Positions 23,305 to 36,104 are shown, numbered from the stretch's first letter. The stretch is 64,000 bases of DNA from Rosa chinensis (GCF_002994745.2 NC_037092.1:20485001-20549000); one strand, 5' to 3'. Numbers and translations are program-made. The notes: generated by a model not told the origin, from the letters alone.

Positions 23305-25329
23305 GTATCTTTCACTATTATTGTTTACTTGGTTGTATTGATTGAATGCCTCTATTGATTGAATGCTTTAATTGCCAGTAACTAAAATGATTGCTTGCTT
23401 AGGTTATTTCAGAAACTGCGTATAAGTATAGAGGTCAACAGTTCAAGCTTTCAAATAGCTTAAACTCCATAAATGAAATAACTTCTCTGAATAGATTGGA
23501 ATCGTGCTACTACATTTGTTGAAATTATTGTTTACTTGTAAATGAAGAGGAGTAAATGGCCTTTCATGGGTGCAGAGTGTTGGATATGGTTGGACTTGAT
23601 CTACTAATTAATGCAAAGTATCCTGATCATGAAATTATTAGGTGTACTGGAGTTGTTTATGGGATGGCATTTTAGCAAGTTCAGTTTGCAATTAGATTAG
23701 TACAAAAGTGGCTCTTGCACTTGGATATTTGACATTCTTATTTTGATGCCATTTTGGTTTATGATGTTGTCTTAGTTGCTAGAATGAGACCATATATAAT
23801 ATTGATTCCTTAACGCCTTGATCGACTAACTAAAAATTGACAGATAATTATAATCCTAAACTGTTATGGTTACTATGTCTATGTTTCTGTTGCCAGTGTG
23901 ATATCAGCTTCCTAGACGTTACAAGTTTACAATTATAAGTAGTGCTGCCATTAAAGGTGTGTTTACTTTTGTATAGTGTATGGATTTGAAGAATTAATGA
24001 TCTTTAAAGGTCGTGGCTTAGGCTCTGCATTTGGGAAAACATGGCCAATGTATCTTGGTTATTTTCTGTTATTTTCATGCAGCATCTATAATACTTGTTG
24101 CTGTTGGACCCTGATCTTAGTAACTAGTTATGAGACATGTCAAAATTGATAACATCATACTTGAAATTGGTTTTGTAGAAAAAGAAAAGAAAAGAAAAGA
24201 AAAAACTCTGTTGCAAATGATAGAAGAATTAATAGTTATTACTAATTAAAGGGTGTGGCTTATCTCTATGTTCCATTGATCTTTAGCCTTTGGCCCTGCA
24301 ATTTGGAAAAGGTGGAAAGGTTATTTTAGATGTGTGATGTCCTGATGGCCCAGGAGGCAGTGTTCAAACTGAAGGTATTTTTACTAACTTGTTTTCATAC
24401 TTTTGTATTGAATCTAAAAATGGAGAACTAACAACCTTAAAGCTTATGGCTTTCTCTATTATATCAGGAGCATTACATTAATCATCAAAAACACTTGGTT
24501 TCTGTGGCAAAATATAGCACATGACCAAAGAGTGTTACACCTTGAATGATAAGAACTGCCCTTACTGACATGTAAGATCATTTCCCTTCCATATCTATCA
24601 ATTACTAGTAACAATGGAGGTACTAGCATTGAATTTCTATTTTTCACTTTTATGTGCCAACTTCTGGATCCTCTTTTGATCAAAGGCTCAAAGCATCTCT
24701 GGTTGTTATGCAATACTGCCAGCCTGCAACTGAAGGTATTTCCATTTTTGAAGTCATTTTGCATATAATCTGAAAGTGAAGATTCTTAATTTCCAGCTTC
24801 CAGGTCATTAGTTGCATATATTTACTTCTAATTATGGATGTAGGTTATGGAGAGCACCTGTGGATTCACTTACTCCTACAATAGTAGACATGCTTAGTGA
24901 AAAAGCTAAAGTAAATCAAAGCAGGTCCTGAGCCTTTGTTCTCTGTTAATTATATGCAGCATCTCAGCAAGGAAAATTTCTATTCTAGGACAACTTTAGC
25001 TGTTGTTGATGTAGCTTTTGCTGGCATCCTCATTATCACCACAAAGTGTTCTTCAAGACTTGGTTGGTTTCAACATTTCAGTAAATGTTGTTAGAGAACT
25101 AGTTCTGTTGATGTAATGACTTTGTTGGATATATGGATGAATGTATCGGATTTTTACATAAATGAATGTGTTTTGGATGTGATGTCATTTTGAATGTATA
25201 TCAGACCATTCAATCCAGCTAAAAACTATTGTGCAATAATTGATCATCACAAAATGCCTAACAAAAACTGTTGTATGAGCCATCTAATTACAATACTATA
25301 AAGACTAAAAGAACGAGAAAGTCATTGTC
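23305..25329 (+). other. Intron-like and 3'-like interior of CACTA-B
   Basis: No further PRP39 exon was recognised. A short open segment near 24843-24930 (LWRAPVDSLTPTIVDMLSEK...) could be a last exon of another captured gene. 24960-25200 resembles a 3' UTR. Otherwise AT-rich. Confidence 0.4.
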
Positions 25330-25778
25330 CAGCAAAACAACAAACAACAGTTTTTTGAAGAAATCTATAGTATCAATAATGGATAGACAATGAGATTTGC
25401 AAGTACATATTGTCATTGTCTGACCAAGCCTTCAGACAACAGCAAGCATATAAGCCCCTGTTGTCTGGCACAGCCTTCAGACATTAGTAAGTATATAAGC
25501 TGCTGTTGTCTGACTAAGCCTTCAGACAACAGCAAGCATATAAGCCCCTGTTGTCTGGCACAGCATTCAGACAACAGTAAGTATATAAGCCGCTATTGTT
25601 TTTCTTGGCGTTCAGACAACAGACTGGGTAGTAGTCGCTGTTGTAGTAAACTTTATCAGACGACAGTTTTTTGGTATTGTCTGATCCATGTATCAGACGG
25701 CATTGAGATAGACAACAGCAAAGTATATAATTAGACGACAGTGAAAAACTGTCGTCTGATTGAAAAATTGGTGTAGTG
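25330..25778. repeat. Right subterminal repeats of CACTA-B
   Basis: A roughly 50-bp phrase (cttcagacaacagcaagcat, then aagcccctgttgtctg) recurs about four times. It is followed by cagacgacag/ctgtcgtctg pairs and the terminus. Confidence 0.85.
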
Positions 25779-25781
25779 CTA

Positions 25782-26734
25782 GTACTAAGAAGTCTGTTAG
25801 TAAATATGTCACACTTTTCCTACTCAACTACTACTCACGATTTTATCTTATTAGCCAAGTCAAAAGTAGTTTAAGAGGGAATGCTTAAGATAAATGGAAT
25901 AAGATAGTATGGAAACCCGTTTTGACTAGGGATCTCTATAATTTTCAACCATTGATTTCACCAATTGCAAGTCTAGGAAGATGGATGAAAGTAAAACACT
26001 AACAAGTACACACATTGAACAAGAACTCAACTATTCTTTTTCTGCCTTCAAAAAAAAACTGTAAAATAAAATCTGTGCAAGACAAATCATCTCAATGTCC
26101 TCCACAATAAGCAAATAGCACTCTAATTGAAAAGGAGATTTTTTTTTTTATTCTCCTATCTTCTCACTTGTCAAACACTGTTTTATTTTTCTAACATATA
26201 TATGCAACATAATCTTCAAGCACTTCAAGGAATGCCATAATAATAGTGCCATGTTCCCGTAGAACTGCAAAAACTGTTGCAGCTCATGCAACAATATAAA
26301 ACTAAGTTTGGTCATAGTATAACCGCACCTAACTCTAAAAACACTTGTAATGTAACTAGGTCATGAGTGCAAGCTAAAACAATAGAAAGAAACCACTTTG
26401 GTACGATCAACAAAGTGGACCTTTATCAAAGTACATTGTCAGTCAATCCTTCAGTCTTAGTCATTTAATGTGCATCTACAACATGCTTGAAAACGAGATG
26501 ACTACAACTACTACATCACACCTGATGACTGTCCTGATGCGAATAACTGAATATGAAACAGTAAAGTAAAATTAAAACCATTAGCAGTGAAAGCTAAGCT
26601 AAGCTATGAGCTAATGAAGGATTGAATAAACATGAGCTATTAAGAAAGGAACTGAAAGTAACCTTTGGAACTTCAATATTGATTCCCAGTTCATTGTCTT
26701 CTTAAAAAAATAAATTAAAAAAAAAAAAACTTTT
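25782..26734. other. Remaining CACTA-C interior, no gene seen
   Basis: AT-rich DNA continuing CACTA-C after CACTA-B. No subterminal repeats or terminus are present before the Copia LTR at 26735. An A-rich stretch occupies 26705-26729. Confidence 0.4.
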
Positions 26735-26970
26735 TGTTGTAGAGAATTGGATAATTGTATTGTATTCATCTCACCATGAGGTTTATATAAGGTTACATCA
26801 TGTATACAAAAGGCAATACATAATAGCTATACTAATCAATCGCACATTACAAGTATGTCAATCGCATACATTACGAGTTTGTCAATAACTCAATCGCTTA
26901 CATTACAAGTCTGTCAATCGCATACATTAAGCAATACCTATTGCATGAATAGTCATTATCATTTACAACA
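26735..26970 (-). repeat. Copia LTR (inner left copy)
   Basis: 236 bp, TGTTGTAGAGAATTGG to ATTTACAACA, followed by ctccccctt (purine tract on the minus strand). It differs from the other LTRs by point changes and by an internal ~25-bp repeat arrangement. Confidence 0.93.
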
Positions 26971-27343
26971 CTCCCCCTTGATATTCCATGTCAATAGTGT
27001 TGCCTCTGCTATGCGCTTCTAAGTTGCCTCGTCAAAAACCTTGCCAAGTAATAAAAACCCTGTGGGAAAAAATAATCTTGGTCAAAGGAGAAAAAGAGCA
27101 CAACGTGCGTGAATGTGGAGTAGTCGACATCCTTCCACAATCCCCCTTATGCCGCTCAAATTCGGTGATGACGTTTTGATCGGTACCTCACTAAAAACCT
27201 TGCCAGGTAACAAAAACCCTGTGGGACAAAAATAACCCTGGTCGAAGGGAAAAAAGAGCACAACATGTCCTTCACTCTTCGAGATCGAACATGTAGACAT
27301 CATACCTCCCCCTGATGTCAAGGTCTCCCCCTGATTTCTACAA

Positions 27344-30300
27344 TTATGGGAGTTCGGATAACTTTCTTAATCCGATGCTCTTCACATTTTTCTCGAAGGT
27401 GGATTTAGGTAACGACTTGGTAAACAAGTCCGCTACATTATCCTCTGAACGGATTTGATTCACTTCAATATTTAGAAGTGTTTGTTGTTGCTGATTGTAA
27501 AAGAACGTAGGCGATATATGCTTGGTGTTGTCGCCCTTGATGAAACCTAACTTCATTTTCTCAATACAAGCTGCATTATCTTCATAAATGCATGTAGGTT
27601 CATTTGTGGTAGACTTCAAACCACAAGTTCCTCGAATGTGTCTAACTACAGACCTTAGCCATATGCATTCTCGCACGGCTTTATGTAGAGTGATAATCTC
27701 TGCATGATTTGAGGAAGTAGCAACAAGGGTCTGCTTTGTAGACCTCCAAGATATCGCAGTGCTTCCCATGGTAAAGACATAACCCGTTTGGGAGCGACCT
27801 TTGTGAGGTTCAGAGAGATACCCTGCATCAGCAAAACCCATCAAGACATCGTTATCATTTTGATGGAAGGGAGGAGGAGCACGGAAGGTGGCATTTTGCC
27901 TTGTGGAGTCCAATCCCACACTTCCGTTATTTCTTTTCTCTCTGTAGGGATAGAACAAGCCCATATCAATCGTACCTCTCAAGTATCGAAAGATTGTCTT
28001 TATGCCAATCCAATGGTGGCGTGTTGGCGCAGAACTGTGTCGAGCTAACAAGTTCAATGCGAATGAGATGTCCGGTCTTGTGCATTGAGCTAAGTATAAT
28101 AATGCGCCTATTGCACTTAGATAGGGCACTTCAGCCTCTAATAAGTCTTCGTTCTCATCCCTTGGACGAAACGGATCTTTTTCAGGCTCAAGACTACGAC
28201 CGATCATGGGAGTACTCACAGGCTTTGCTATATCTTCATTAAAGCGCCTTAATAATTTTTGAGTATATGCTGACTGATGGATCATAATCCTATCACTACG
28301 GTGCTCGAGTTCTAGTCCGAGGAAAAACCGTGTTTTCCCAAGATCTTTCATCTCAAATTCGGATTTCAAGTACTTAGCAGTTTCCTTTAACTTATCTAGA
28401 GTTCCAATTAGGTTCATGTCATCGACATAAACTGCTACAATTGCAAATCTGGAACTTGTCCTCTTTATAAACACGCATGAACATATTTCATTGTTGACAT
28501 ATCCCTTCCCAATCAAGTAGTCACTTAGACAGTTATACCACATCCGTCCGGATTGTTTCAATTCATATAGTGAGCATTTCAATCTTATTGAAAACGCGCT
28601 CCGTGGTTCAGAGCCACTTGACTTGGGTAATTGAAGTCCATCTGGAACCTTCATATATATCTCTGAATCTAGATCCCTATAGAGATATGCTGTAACCACT
28701 TCCATAAGTTGCATGTCAAGTTTTTCGGAAACCACCAAACTGACAAGGTAGCGGAACGTTATAACGTCCATTGCGGGAGAATGTGTCTCCTCGTAGTCGA
28801 TTCCAGGGCATTGTGAGAAACCTTGCGCCACAAGGCGGGCTTTGTATCTAACAACCTCATTTTTCTCATTATGCTTTTTAACAAAGATCCATTTATGGCC
28901 AACAGGCTTTATACTTGGGGGTGTCAGCGTAATAGGCCCAAATACTTGTCTCTTTATTAGTGAATCCAATTCAACCTGGATCGCATCTTTCCATTTAGGC
29001 TAGTCTGCTCTTCGTTGACATTCCTCAACGGAGTGAGGTTCGATATCATCGTGTTCTATAATTCCTTGAGCAATAGAATATGCAAACACATCATCAAGGA
29101 TAATAGAATCTTGATTCAACGTCTCATGTACACTAGTGTAATTCATGGAGATCTCCCTATTCTCTGGAATTGGTTCTAACATTGGAGCGTCCCCCAATAA
29201 TGTCTCTTGGACATAACCATAATCCGGAATATCTTCATGAGACTGGTTATTTATGTCGATGATTAATGGATCTTTCTGTGCCAAACTCGCTTTCTTTCTC
29301 GGGCGAGAATCCATCGAACCTTTGGGCCTCCCACGTTTCCTTACTGGGAGCCCGGCCTGAGCCATATTGCCATCACTATTAGTGGTGGAGGCGCCATGCC
29401 CAATACCCCTAGGGGTGGGGCCATGTCCATGATTTTTAGGGACATCAATCACGCTTACAGCAGGTATATGTGATCTTGTCACTTTAGCGATATCAGAAAA
29501 CGCATCAGGCATAGAGTCTGCTACGTTCTGAAGATCGAGAATTCTTCGCACTTCAATTTCGGACTGTGCGGTTCAGGGATCAAGATGAGACAAAGTGGGG
29601 ACAGACCACGACAATTCCTGTCGTTCCTGTTGAACACTATTGTTCCTATCTCCCCCTAACGACTGGAAGACTGTCTCATCAAATTGACAATCCGCAAAAC
29701 TAGCGGTAAATAGATCGCCTGTCAAGGGTTCTAAGTAGTGGATAATGGTTGGAGAGTCATATCCAACATAAATGCCTAATCGTCTTTGAGGACCCATTTT
29801 GGTGTGCTGTGGCGGCGTAATTGGCACATAAACTGTACACCCAAATATGCGTAAGTGTGAGACATCAGGCTCATATCCAGTAACCATCTAGGACGCAGAA
29901 AAGGGTTGAGTGGCAGTAGGCCTCAGACGAATGAGCACAGCTGCATGCAATATTGCATAGCCCCAAGCAGAAACAGGGAGATTGGTGCGCATAACCAATG
30001 CTCTAGTGACCATTTGAAGTCTTTTAATAGCAGCTTCTGCGAGACCATTTTGGGTGTGAACATGAGGAACAAGGTGTTCAACCTCAATCCCAATGAACAT
30101 GCAATAGTCATCAAACGTTTTTGATGTAAACTCTCCAGCATTGTCAAGACGAATTGACTTAATGGGATGATCAGGGTGGTGAGCCCTTAATTTAATGATT
30201 TGTGCTAGGAGTTTAGCAAATGCAGCATTTCTTGTGGACAATAGCATGACATGTGACCATCGTTCCGATGCATCAACCAATATCATAAAATATCTAAATG

Positions 30301-31126
30301 GTCCGCAAGTTGGTTAAATAGGTCCATAAATATCGCCTTGGATTCTTTGTAAGAATGGAATATTTTCTTTAGTGTCATTTGCATAGGATGGTCTCCATTC
30401 TAATTTTGCTAAAGAGCAGACTTTGCAAAATTAAAGATGGGCTTTAGAAGCAACCAGGGAAGTATCCGGTTGAGCCACGGAGTCACAATTGACTTTAGAA
30501 GTAGAAAAAGGAACCAAGGAGGTATTGGTGGCGTCAATACCACTTTTGGGCCTCAAGGGGTAGGTGGCGCCAGCCCTACCTTGGATATAATTTTGGTTCT
30601 GATTTCTTTTCTTTTTGCAAAATGGATGTCCGTGTGAAGTCTTTAATATACGGATCATCATATCACGACCTGGGTGTCCCAAACGGTTATGCCAAAGCCT
30701 ATATGTGTCGAAATCCCATAAATCATCTCTCATGACATGGTTGGATTCAATAATTCAAATAGTGGTTGCATACAACCCACTAGATCTACACATAAGTTTC
30801 TCTAATACTCGTTTATGTCCGTAGTCATTAGAGGTGATGCAAAGGAACTCTTGTCCATTCTCACAATGTGTTTCCACATGAAAACCATTGGCTCTTATAT
30901 CTTTAAAACTCAATAGGGTCCTTCCAGCCCTAGGAGCATATAGAGCTTCGGTGATATTAATACTTGTGCCATTTGGCAACATATATTGAGCTGGTCCTCG
31001 ACCATGAATCAATTGTGATGGTCCAGCTATCGTAGTCACAGAAGATCGACTAGGCGTCATCCATAGAAATAGTTGCCTATGTCGCAATATAGTATGTGTG
31101 GTGCCACTATCAACAAGGCATTCCAA
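27344..31126 (-). pseudogene. Copia pol: protease, integrase, reverse transcriptase, RNase H
   Basis: All pieces lie in one minus-strand frame but are broken by stops. Protease 31126-30755 has a VDSGTT active site. The gag-pre-integrase piece is at 30733-30431 (WHNRLGHPG). The integrase core is 30286-29888 (IRLDNAGEFTSKTF, then GLAEAAIKR) and continues at 29887-29573 (LRIFGC). The linker is 29551-29000. RT and RNase H run 28969-27344, with YVDDMNLIG at the RT active site and the C-terminal ADLFTKSLP motif. Stops separate nearly every segment, for example TAG at 29890-29888. A TAG just before PKWKDAIQ (near 29000) most likely replaces a Trp codon. The RT/RNase H block of 541 codons is the longest intact stretch. 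Confidence 0.93.
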
Positions 31127-31499
31127 CTCTCCAGGAAACCAACTGAAATATAATAAAGTTTGGAATTAAAACATGTCCATGACATCAAATAATAATACGA
31201 TACTTTATTAATAAAGATAGCCAATGATTACATCAAAGGTCCCAAAAAGTCTAATCCAAAATAAAATCAAACTAAGACACATTGTAGTCACTCTATCCAT
31301 TTGGTAACTCCAATCAAATATGACCAAGAAAGAAGAGAGAGATGTTGGTGGAGCGAGGCTCTCTTAAGTACCATTAATCTCAATGACTTTCCTAGACATC
31401 ATATTTCATTGGGTGCACCACATAAGAAAGAGTTTAATACAATTGTCATTTATTGACTAAGTCATATTGCCATTACAAAAATTCTTGGAAAATAAAAGG

Positions 31500-32571
31500 A
31501 CTAATCTAATCATATTGCACTTCATCGTCAGCTTTGAAGTCCTCTATGGTGAGATGGATGTCTCCACCATTTTCTTCTTCTTCTTCTGCAAGGTACACTT
31601 CTTGCTCCCTCAGGTCCTTGTATGCCCTGTATCTTGAAGCTAGTTGCTCGCTTGCCTTGTATTGCTTGAACCAATGCTCACTTGATCCACATCGATGATA
31701 ATGTCATTGTGGTTGCCTCCCTTTAACTGAGGTGCACGTTGTGGGCGTTCCCTTGGAGGGTTGGTGCCACCACGACGACCAGGGATACCACGATCACCTC
31801 TCCCACGTGTGGCATTGCCACCACGTGTATCCGCACCAAACTTGCGGCTTTCTTCCTTGTTAGAGCAGTTATATGGACCTATACGTCCCTCATATCCCTT
31901 TTTTTAGGGTTCCGCTCCTTGCGCCCTCTTTTGGGTGCATTATAATTCGCCTCATGAATGCTTTTAGTTCCAATGGGCCTTGAATTATGATTCCTCACGA
32001 GTATGTTATCATGTTTCTCAGCTACAGATATAAGATTGATAAGCTGATGAAACTGCATGATCCGTCCAGCATTGACTTCAGTGCGGTATTGCTTTGATAC
32101 CACAATGGTTGAAATGGGGAAGGTGGAGAGAGTTTTCTCAATTAGATGTTGCTCTGTGACAGGTTGTCCACAAAACCTCAACATGGACTGTAGGCGAAAA
32201 GGTTCTGAATTATATTCAGCAACAAACTTGAAATCAACAAAACGCAGATTGTTCCATTGAACCTTCAAGTCAGGGAGGAGGGAATCTTGGACATTGCCAA
32301 AGCGCCCTTCTAGCGCTACCCATAGCTCTCTTGCATCCTTGATCGACATATACTCCAATCTGAGTGCCTTGTCCATATGGCGTCGCATCAAGATAACTGA
32401 TTGAGCATGCTTTGTAGGTGTTCGCACTAACAAACGATCCGGGTTAGGTGTCTGGATTATGGGTAATATTCCCTTTGAAGTGAGGTGGTTCTCAACATCG
32501 GTTACCCAACTGTGGTAATCCGAGCCTGTTGAGTCAAGCATGGGAAAGTCGAGTCTAGGTTCATTCGACAT
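31500..32571 (-). pseudogene. Copia gag
   Basis: ORF 32571-31879 (230 codons) starts MSNEPRLDFPMLDSTGSDYH and carries the UBN2/Copia gag domain (YHSWVTDVENHL, ELWVALEGRFG). The zinc-knuckle and acidic tail remain recognisable in another frame down to about 31500 (RCGSSEHWFKQ, then an E-rich stretch). The last Cys of the knuckle appears as Tyr. The frame differs from that of pol, consistent with frameshift decay. Confidence 0.85.
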
Positions 32572-33330
32572 CCTGAAAATAAGAAGAGAAGATATATTAG
32601 TTTCGGAGCTAAACTTCCACGAAAACTAAAATAATCAGATTTCCGAGCTATGCTACCAAGAAAACAATTTCCAAGAATCTCTTTTGGATTAGACCAAACA
32701 ATAATGTTTTAATATAGTCACAATTTGATGCTTACAGACTCTCTTGGTCCGAGCATTATGAACACTCTTAGTTCATACCAACACTATTAGTTCATTAAGC
32801 GTGAATCCCCACAATTCCGCTTTATTAAATAATTGAACTCATGTTCGTATATTGAAAATCCTGCAGAAAATAAAGGAATTTAAAAGACAAGAAAGTAGGA
32901 ACTTTAATTTTTAAAACTTGTTGAAATTCGGAGCAGATTCGCTTCTGAACAGCTCCCACTTTGAATGGTGTACAGATCTCAAAACGACTCCAATAGGGCT
33001 GAAATTTGGAGGTCAGATAGAATAGGGAGAGACGAACAACTTTGATGAAGGAAGGATTTTGATCTGAGGTCCCGATCAAGACATTTCGGGGAGTGAAAAC
33101 AGGATGATCTGCACAGGAATGAGCGTGCTACTGTACTGCAGGGGTAGCAAGAGTGGGAAGATGCTGCAGGGGCAGTAGGAGGAACACGGGTGCTCAAGGG
33201 CTACAAGAGCAGCGTACGGTATGGCTAACAAGGGCTAGGAGCTTGTGGCAGTTTTTGGTGAAAGAAATTTCGGGTGTTAGGGTTTTTTTTTCTTGGCTAG
33301 GGCTTGAGTTAGAGTATTGTGCTGATAACG

Positions 33331-33564
33331 TGTTGTAGAGAATTAGAAAAATTGTATTGTATTGTATTCATCTCACCATGAAGTTTATATAGGGTTACAT
33401 TATGTATACAAAAGGCAATACATAATAGCTATACTAATCAATCGCACATTACAAGTATGTCAATCGCATACATTACGAGTCTTTGAATCGCATACATTAT
33501 GAGTCTGTCAATCGCATACATTAAGCAATACCTATTACATGAATAGTCATTATCATTCACAACA
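33331..33564 (-). repeat. Copia LTR (right copy)
   Basis: 234 bp, TGTTGTAGAGAATTAG to CATTCACAACA, followed by CTTTA (33565-33569), which matches the outer left flank at 8670-8674. Confidence 0.93.
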
Positions 33565-36104
33565 CTTTATACTTTCCTGAAGAATATGTGCATAGTTTCT
33601 TATTAGTGTGTTCTTCCATCCTGGAGAAGAATGAAAGTTTAATCAACATAGATATAGAAAGTTGTTGTGGGCTGATAGAGAGCTGAAAAACTGATTGGGA
33701 AGTGTCTGTTGATATATGTACTCAACCAAGTTCTAATTAAACAGGTACATGCAACTCCTAAGAACACTAGTCTTACAATTTTTATCCATGTGCTTTCTTC
33801 CTTGGAAAAATAATTTTTTAAATTGTCATAACAATTGAGATGACATATGATTGGAGATGCACACGGTCTTCCGTAAGCAGTATGAAATATGAAGCACTTG
33901 TGAATTGTGACACTCATCGGATATGATAGGTTTGGCCAACCGTCAATCAAGTCTCTCTGTGTGTTAATTAAAGCGAGTCATTTCCAAGTTCTTGCATATA
34001 AGAGAGTGATTATTTTGGCATGGTTATGATTATTAGCGATAGAAATTGGTCAAGTTTTGGCATGTTATTATTATTATTATTTTTTTTTGAAAGTTCATTA
34101 AATTAGCGATAGAACTCAGTCAAGAGGGCATCTTAATGGGGAGCATACAAAGGCTAGATTCAATCTGACCCAAGAACTAAGAAAAGACAAACCAGAAGGT
34201 GTACTACACCAACAAGTTGTCTGTGTACAATAAAAGATTAATGCTTTGAAACACTAATAGAGAAAATAGCAAAAATTGAAGGTAAATCCTCAGTCTCCTC
34301 AAGATAATTACCAACAATAGAGTTGTCACGACCTTAAGATTTGTACAGCCTAATCACCGCTGCCAACCAAATTGAAATCCACCAATCCTCACATCCAGGA
34401 TGAGGAACAAAAGAAAAGAAAAATCCACAGATGGATATCAATGAACGAACACATGAAGTGTTCCTAGTCGCGGTCGATTGGGAGGCCGCTGGGAAGGAAG
34501 CATGTGTCGTCACTGCTAATTAAGAAGAAGGCGCGCATCATCGTTGCAAAGATAAGAGGCGTGTGAAGTCGTCGTTGGGATGGAGGTGCACGAAGTCCCC
34601 TAGCGTTTGGTCGCTCATCTTTTCATCGACTTATTCTTAGTTGTGATCCATAGGACACGTGAAAAAAAATAAAAAGAGAAACATTTTGGGTAAAGTTGTG
34701 TTAAAAAGCATACAAGAGGAATGCAAAGTATGATGTACTTGTGAGTTGTGACACTTTCAGCTCTCTTCCGTCTCCCCCGTTTTCATTTATGAAAACAGAA
34801 CCTCCAGCTCTTCTCTTTGCAAAACCCTAATCTCCTTTGAAACTTGTTTAAACATATCTGTTTTGTGCAGAACGAACAAAGTACATAGTCGACCAGCTAT
34901 TTACACGGAACCTGTTTTTTTAAATAAATTCCAAGAACACATGGAAAGTTAATCACTTTAGATTTCTTTGAGATTTTTCTTTTCTCCCAAATAGAAATCT
35001 TGTATAATAATCTGCAAAATAAAAATTTGGAGGACCACATATGTTTTGGGTGACGGACTAAATTGATAAAAATATCATATATGCTTTCTTGTCAAAGTAA
35101 GAGCTTTAAACAGTAATTTTCATTTTAGCTGAGTGATAAAGATGATAGACTTGACGAAAGAGAGAAGAAAAATATAACTTGGAGGGAATTGAGAGAAAAG
35201 AAAGCCTAATCCAGATTCTACACCAAATTACAAAACGCTATGCCTAATCACAACAGTGATCAATATTTTCTAACACTAGTAAACTTCAAACCACACTCCA
35301 AATAGTCTCTAGAGATGTAGAACATCACAAGAAAGCCAAAGACTCTAAACCTTTGGAAGGACTCTAAACCCGACTTGCCCGGAAGGTGTTCGACATAATG
35401 CTTCAGACAAGAAATGAGCTTTTTTCCAACTCAAATTTCGAGGTAAAGAGAATGAGAATGAGAATGGGGTAGCTTTGAAATTGAGGAGGGTAATGTAGGA
35501 GGTCCCAGACTAGTTACAGATGTCTCAAGTTAGGTGGTAAACACTTGAAAGCTGTACTATGCATCATAGCCAGTGAAGTGGACCAAACTTGCATTATCTT
35601 GATTCTCTTCAGACTTCACTATCGTGGATTAGTGTGTAAGGTGCCTTGCTAAGTTTGAACTTAGCGTCACTTCATACGGCATGCTTCATTTTCAACAGTC
35701 GGTGAAAGCAATAATGGTGCCCTCTGAATCGTCTACTTTTTGAATGATTGAAAGATATTTCACCGAAAGTGCTTGGAAATTTCCTCTGTGCTAGCCTTTT
35801 ACTTCTGACTACTTTCCTGGAAAATGTATGCATCGTTTCTTATTTAATTAGTGTTCATTCATTCTGGGGAAGAATTTCTGTTCATTCAAAATAGATTAGC
35901 AAAGTTGCTGAGGGCAGAAAGAGAGTTGAAAAACTGATTAGGAAGTGTCTATTGATATATTTACTCATCCAAGTTCTAACCAGGTTAGTACAACTGCTAA
36001 GAACACTAGTTTTGCTGTGCAATTACTTATCTGTCTGCATTCTGAGTTTTTATATTCATCTGAAAGGTTTGCTTCTTTTGACTTGTTGATCTTCAGGCTA
36101 CAAT
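33565..36104 (+). other. Duplicated TNL upstream flanks, no intact gene
   Basis: 33565-33765 is the right half of the split flank and aligns with 35809-36015. 33770-34860 aligns in blocks with 46860-47400, including a shared 'caaaaccctaatctcct' leader, apart from a retroelement insertion near 34079-34640. 35585-35670 resembles 39998-40080 downstream of the intact TNL, as expected for the 3' flank of a lost upstream TNL copy. The last 150 bp or so serve as the leader of the intact gene. Confidence 0.6.
34079..34640 (-). mobile_element. Poly(A)-tailed retroelement remnant, minus orientation
   Basis: A T-run at 34079-34088 precedes 'gaaagttcattaaattagcg', like the block at 7681. Relative to the paralogous stretch near 47131, about 0.6 kb is extra here, so it is an insertion. 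The right edge is approximate and no coding domain was seen. Confidence 0.55.

Larger units (their letters stand above)
12880..25778. mobile_element. CACTA element (CACTA-B) with 3-bp TSD, carrying PRP39 exons
   Basis: The left end CACTACACCAATTT and right end AAATTGGTGTAGTG are inverted copies, and both continue into aatcagac-type sequence. The 3-bp duplication is CTA (12877-12879 and 25779-25781). Subterminal arrays of cagacgacag/ctgtcgtctg motifs lie at 19497-19940 and about 25330-25778. The left arm is interrupted after only 31 bp by CACTA-A (12911-19493). Without that insertion the element is about 6.3 kb. No transposase was recognised; the interior is gene-like, including PRP39 exons at 21991-23304. 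It sits in CACTA-C. Confidence 0.92.
9517..26734. mobile_element. CACTA-type element with left end only (CACTA-C)
   Basis: It begins CACTATGCCAAAAAGG inside the Copia RNase H coding region. Subterminal repeats follow to about 10340, based on gacgacag/ctgtcgtctga-like motifs in both orientations. No inverted terminus (expected to end ...TTGGCATAGTG) is present before the next Copia LTR at 26735, so the right end appears lost. It carries a thiolase fragment and is interrupted by the CACTA at 12880-25778. No transposase coding sequence was recognised, so it looks non-autonomous. Confidence 0.7.
8675..33564. mobile_element. 24.9-kb composite transposon nest bounded by CTTTA duplications
   Basis: The outer ends are Copia LTR ends (TGTTGTAG... 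and ...CAACA) flanked by CTTTA at 8670-8674 and 33565-33569. Flanking DNA on both sides matches one continuous paralogous stretch near 35735-36015. Contents from left: Copia LTR and RNase H fragment (8675-9516), CACTA-type element without right end (9517-26734) holding CACTA 12880-25778, which in turn holds CACTA 12911-19493, then a Copia element with both LTRs (26735-33564). Confidence 0.85.
26735..33564 (-). mobile_element. Copia LTR retrotransposon, decayed, minus strand
   Basis: About 6.8 kb. LTRs at 26735-26970 and 33331-33564 both run TGTTGTAG...CAACA. On the minus strand gag comes first, then protease, integrase, reverse transcriptase and RNase H (Copia order). A purine tract lies next to the left LTR and a PBS-like sequence (gttatcagcac on the minus strand) abuts the right one. 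The left 5-bp flank is CTTTT and the right flank CTTTA. The CTTTA matches the outer copy at 8670 better, so the two LTRs may not come from one insertion. Several in-frame stops make it non-coding. Confidence 0.92.

Noticed and set aside
26735..33564. Copia as an active, intact element
   Set aside because: Multiple in-frame stops in pol and a shifted gag frame.
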